Shown piece after piece: positions 5,433 through 6,867 of a stretch of 6,867 nucleotides of DNA. The stretch lies in the NCBI GenBank assembly GCA_012510755.1, contig JAAZHL010000253.1:1-6867 (forward strand), written 5' to 3'. Each line of letters starts with the position of its first letter. Position 1 is the first letter of the stretch. Under the pieces are notes generated by a model. That model did no database searches, was not told the origin of the DNA, and worked only from the letters and a program-made list of their open reading frames with translations. Both the position numbers and the translations under genes were made by a program. The DNA comes from Leucobacter sp. GTDB lineage: Bacteria; Actinomycetota; Actinomycetes; Actinomycetales; Microbacteriaceae.

Positions 5433-5462
5433 GCCACCGAGCCAAAAGTGTGTGGCCTCACA

Positions 5463-5468
5463 TACACT
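5463..5468 (+). promoter_or_regulatory. Candidate -10 element of the 184-residue gene (leaderless)
   Basis: TACACT matches TAnnnT and is followed by 6 bases and then GTG-ATG at 5475-5480. The layout closely mirrors the CYTH start (TAGACT, 6 bases, GTG). No good -35 hexamer is present at 16-18 bases, so the call rests on the -10 match and the lack of a properly spaced Shine-Dalgarno sequence. Confidence 0.3.
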
Positions 5469-5477
5469 GAGCAGGTG

Positions 5478-6032
5478 ATGGCTGAAGACTCTGGACACCA
5501 CCCTGGGGTGGGCGACGACGAGCTTGTCCGCCTCTGCCGCGACACTGCGGCCGCACTGAGTGAGGCGGTGGTGCGTACCGAGGCACTCGCCGAGTTTTTG
5601 CCCGCGACGAAGCGGTTGGTGATCTTTCGAGGCCCTGCCACGATGCGCCCGCTCGGCGAAGTGTGGCGGCTCGGGGTGCTGCTGCTTGCGACTGATGCGA
5701 GCCTCTGGGCGGCGGGGTCAGCGACTCGGTCGCGTGAACGTGGCCGCGAGGGCTACCAGTCGCAGTCGCTTGAGCACCGCCGTGACATCGCCGCGGCGGC
5801 GCTGCGTGGCGGCTATTCCGAGGGCACCGTGGTCAACTATGACGCGACACCATTACCGCTCGATACGGGTGCGATTCAGGCGCTCGGCGGTGACAGCCCG
5901 CTGGGGTTTTCAGATGGCAGGGTGCGGGTGCGTTGGCGAGCGGGTGCACAGATTACTGGCGCGGTGACGCTCGAACAGTATTTGCACGAGCGGTCTGAGC
6001 TGCTGATTCACCCACCACTCGCAGCTACTTAA
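5478..6032 (+). CDS. Conserved-looking hypothetical protein beside panB
   Basis: This is a 184-residue soluble protein with no signal peptide or membrane helix. Its segments look structured: a helical N-terminus (DDELVRLCRDTAAALSEAVVRTEALAEFLP), then PLGEVWRLGVLLL (about 57-69), a basic helix with RSRERGREGYQSQSLEHRRDIAAAALRGGYSEGTVVNYD (about 82-120), and a beta-rich end GRVRVRWRAGAQITGAVTLEQYLHERSELLIHPP. I recall similar actinobacterial proteins annotated as hypothetical or as glutaminase, but I see no serine-lysine active site that would justify the latter. The ATG at 5478 is preferred because the only longer start, TTG at 5409, overlaps the divergent exporter start. A GTG one codon earlier is also possible. 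It converges on panB with 37 bases between the stops. The function is unknown. Confidence 0.75.
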   Translation: MAEDSGHHPGVGDDELVRLCRDTAAALSEAVVRTEALAEFLPATKRLVIFRGPATMRPLGEVWRLGVLLLATDASLWAAGSATRSRERGREGYQSQSLEHRRDIAAAALRGGYSEGTVVNYDATPLPLDTGAIQALGGDSPLGFSDGRVRVRWRAGAQITGAVTLEQYLHERSELLIHPPLAAT

Positions 6033-6069
6033 TATCTGCTGACTCGTCGCGAGATGACTGAGGCGCGGC

Positions 6070-6867
6070 TTACCGGCCGAGCTCGCTTGCTGCCGCTTGA
6101 GCCGCGGCCACCGCATCAGGGGTGCTCTTGTATTGGTGTTCTTGGCCCGGGAAGGCACCCGTTCGCACTTCTGCAGCATACGCCTGAATTGCGGTGGTGA
6201 TTTCTTCGCCGAGGTTCGAGAATTGTTTCACGAAGGTGGGGAGTTTGCCCTCAGTGACGCCCAACAGATCGTGCATCACCAATACCTGGCCGTCTGCAGG
6301 GCCCGCACCGATGCCGATGACCGGAATGGTGAGCTTCGGGGTGACCACCGCCGCGACTTCACTGGGCACGGCTTCGATGACCAGCGCGCAAGCCCCAGCT
6401 TCTTCGACTGCGACAGCCTCGGTCACCAGTTTGCGCGCGCTTTCGACGGTGCGACCCTGGGCGCGCAGCCCGCCGAGCATGGTCGCAGTTTGCGGGGTGA
6501 GACCAAGGTGTGCCACCACTGGCACACCCGCCCCGACGATCGCACGGATGCGACTCAATCGATCAGGGTTGCCCCCCTCAAGCTTCACCGCGTCTGCACC
6601 GGCCTCTCGCACGAATCGCACGGCCGTCTCGATTGCCTGAGCGTCAGACACTTCCGTTGACCCGAACGGCAGATCGCACACCATGAAGGCTTTCTGCACT
6701 CCTCGCCGCACTGCGCCGCTCAGCATCAGCATCTCATCGACCGTCACGCGTGCGGTCCTTTCATACCCCAACACGACCTGCGCACCCGAATCACCGACCA
6801 GCACCATATCGACGCCCGCGCGGTCGGCAGCCTTCGCGCCCGCAAAATCGTAAGCGGTGACCATGAC
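6070..6867 (-). CDS. panB: Ketopantoate hydroxymethyltransferase, N-terminus cut by window edge
   Basis: PanB transfers a hydroxymethyl group from 5,10-methylenetetrahydrofolate to 3-methyl-2-oxobutanoate to make ketopantoate, the first step to pantothenate and CoA; it is a cytoplasmic TIM-barrel enzyme needing a divalent metal. Counting from the first visible Met, MVTAYD opens the barrel, VGDS at 23-26 and D64 in CDLPFGS are the metal ligands and substrate contact, VKLEGG at 93-98 holds the catalytic-site Lys and Glu, AHLGLTPQ is at 118-125 and the glutamate in VIEAVP is E164. GIGAGPADGQVLVMHD follows, with one residue fewer in the loop than E. coli (GNVTDG) or mycobacterial (GPNCDG) PanB. 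The tail RTGAFPGQEHQYK is typical. The frame stays open through the right edge (a Val precedes the Met), so about 20 or more N-terminal residues are missing. All catalytic residues are intact, so the gene should be functional. Confidence 0.95.
   Translation of the reverse strand, partial: VMVTAYDFAGAKAADRAGVDMVLVGDSGAQVVLGYERTARVTVDEMLMLSGAVRRGVQKAFMVCDLPFGSTEVSDAQAIETAVRFVREAGADAVKLEGGNPDRLSRIRAIVGAGVPVVAHLGLTPQTATMLGGLRAQGRTVESARKLVTEAVAVEEAGACALVIEAVPSEVAAVVTPKLTIPVIGIGAGPADGQVLVMHDLLGVTEGKLPTFVKQFSNLGEEITTAIQAYAAEVRTGAFPGQEHQYKSTPDAVAAAQAAASELGR

Noticed and set aside
6043..6053. Inverted repeat CTCG-TCG-CGAG between the converging genes
   Set aside because: Only four base pairs with a 3-base loop and no T-tract. 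Too weak to call a terminator.

Overview
The window looks like chromosomal DNA from a GC-rich actinobacterium, probably a member of the Microbacteriaceae or a close relative. This rests on protein flavour rather than a database match: a PanB with the actinobacterial GDS-x-A-x-V-V form of the active-site loop, a glycine-oxidase-fold flavoenzyme ending in LGLGFDS, strong GC bias at third codon positions, and several genes whose -10-like hexamers lie so close to the start codon that they suggest leaderless mRNAs. There are no rRNA, tRNA, CRISPR, transposase or phage genes.

Layout. Bases 1-245 hold no convincing gene, only one weak 38-codon reading frame. Bases 246-1592 (minus) encode a UraA/PyrP-type uracil permease. 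Bases 1593-1801 are a non-coding gap with the most unusual structure in the window: a near-perfect copy of the last 10 codons and stop of the next gene, and two strong hairpins. Bases 1802-2161 (minus) encode an EutQ-like cupin, and 2200-3618 (minus) encode a PuuB-like FAD-dependent amine oxidoreductase; these two form a likely operon. Bases 3669-3869 and 3872-4486 (minus) encode a two-helix glycine-zipper membrane protein and a stand-alone CYTH triphosphatase, separated by 2 bases and so probably translationally coupled. Bases 4534-5418 (minus) encode a RhtA-like EamA exporter. It is divergent from a 184-residue protein of unknown function at 5478-6032 (plus). That gene converges on panB (6070 to the right edge, minus), whose N-terminus lies outside the window.

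How the genes fit together. The flavoenzyme and cupin look like a small module for oxidising an amine such as gamma-glutamylputrescine, though the substrate is not shown. The permease imports uracil or a related base. panB is the first committed step to pantothenate and CoA. The CYTH gene near panB recalls the Mycobacterium panB-Rv2226 neighbourhood, but here the CYTH protein lacks the CHAD domain and is paired with a small membrane protein. Most of the window is ordinary core or near-core metabolism. The parts most worth a second look are the duplicated cupin tail with its hairpins, the CYTH/membrane-protein pair, the compact divergent promoter at about 5418-5478 and the uncharacterised neighbour of panB.
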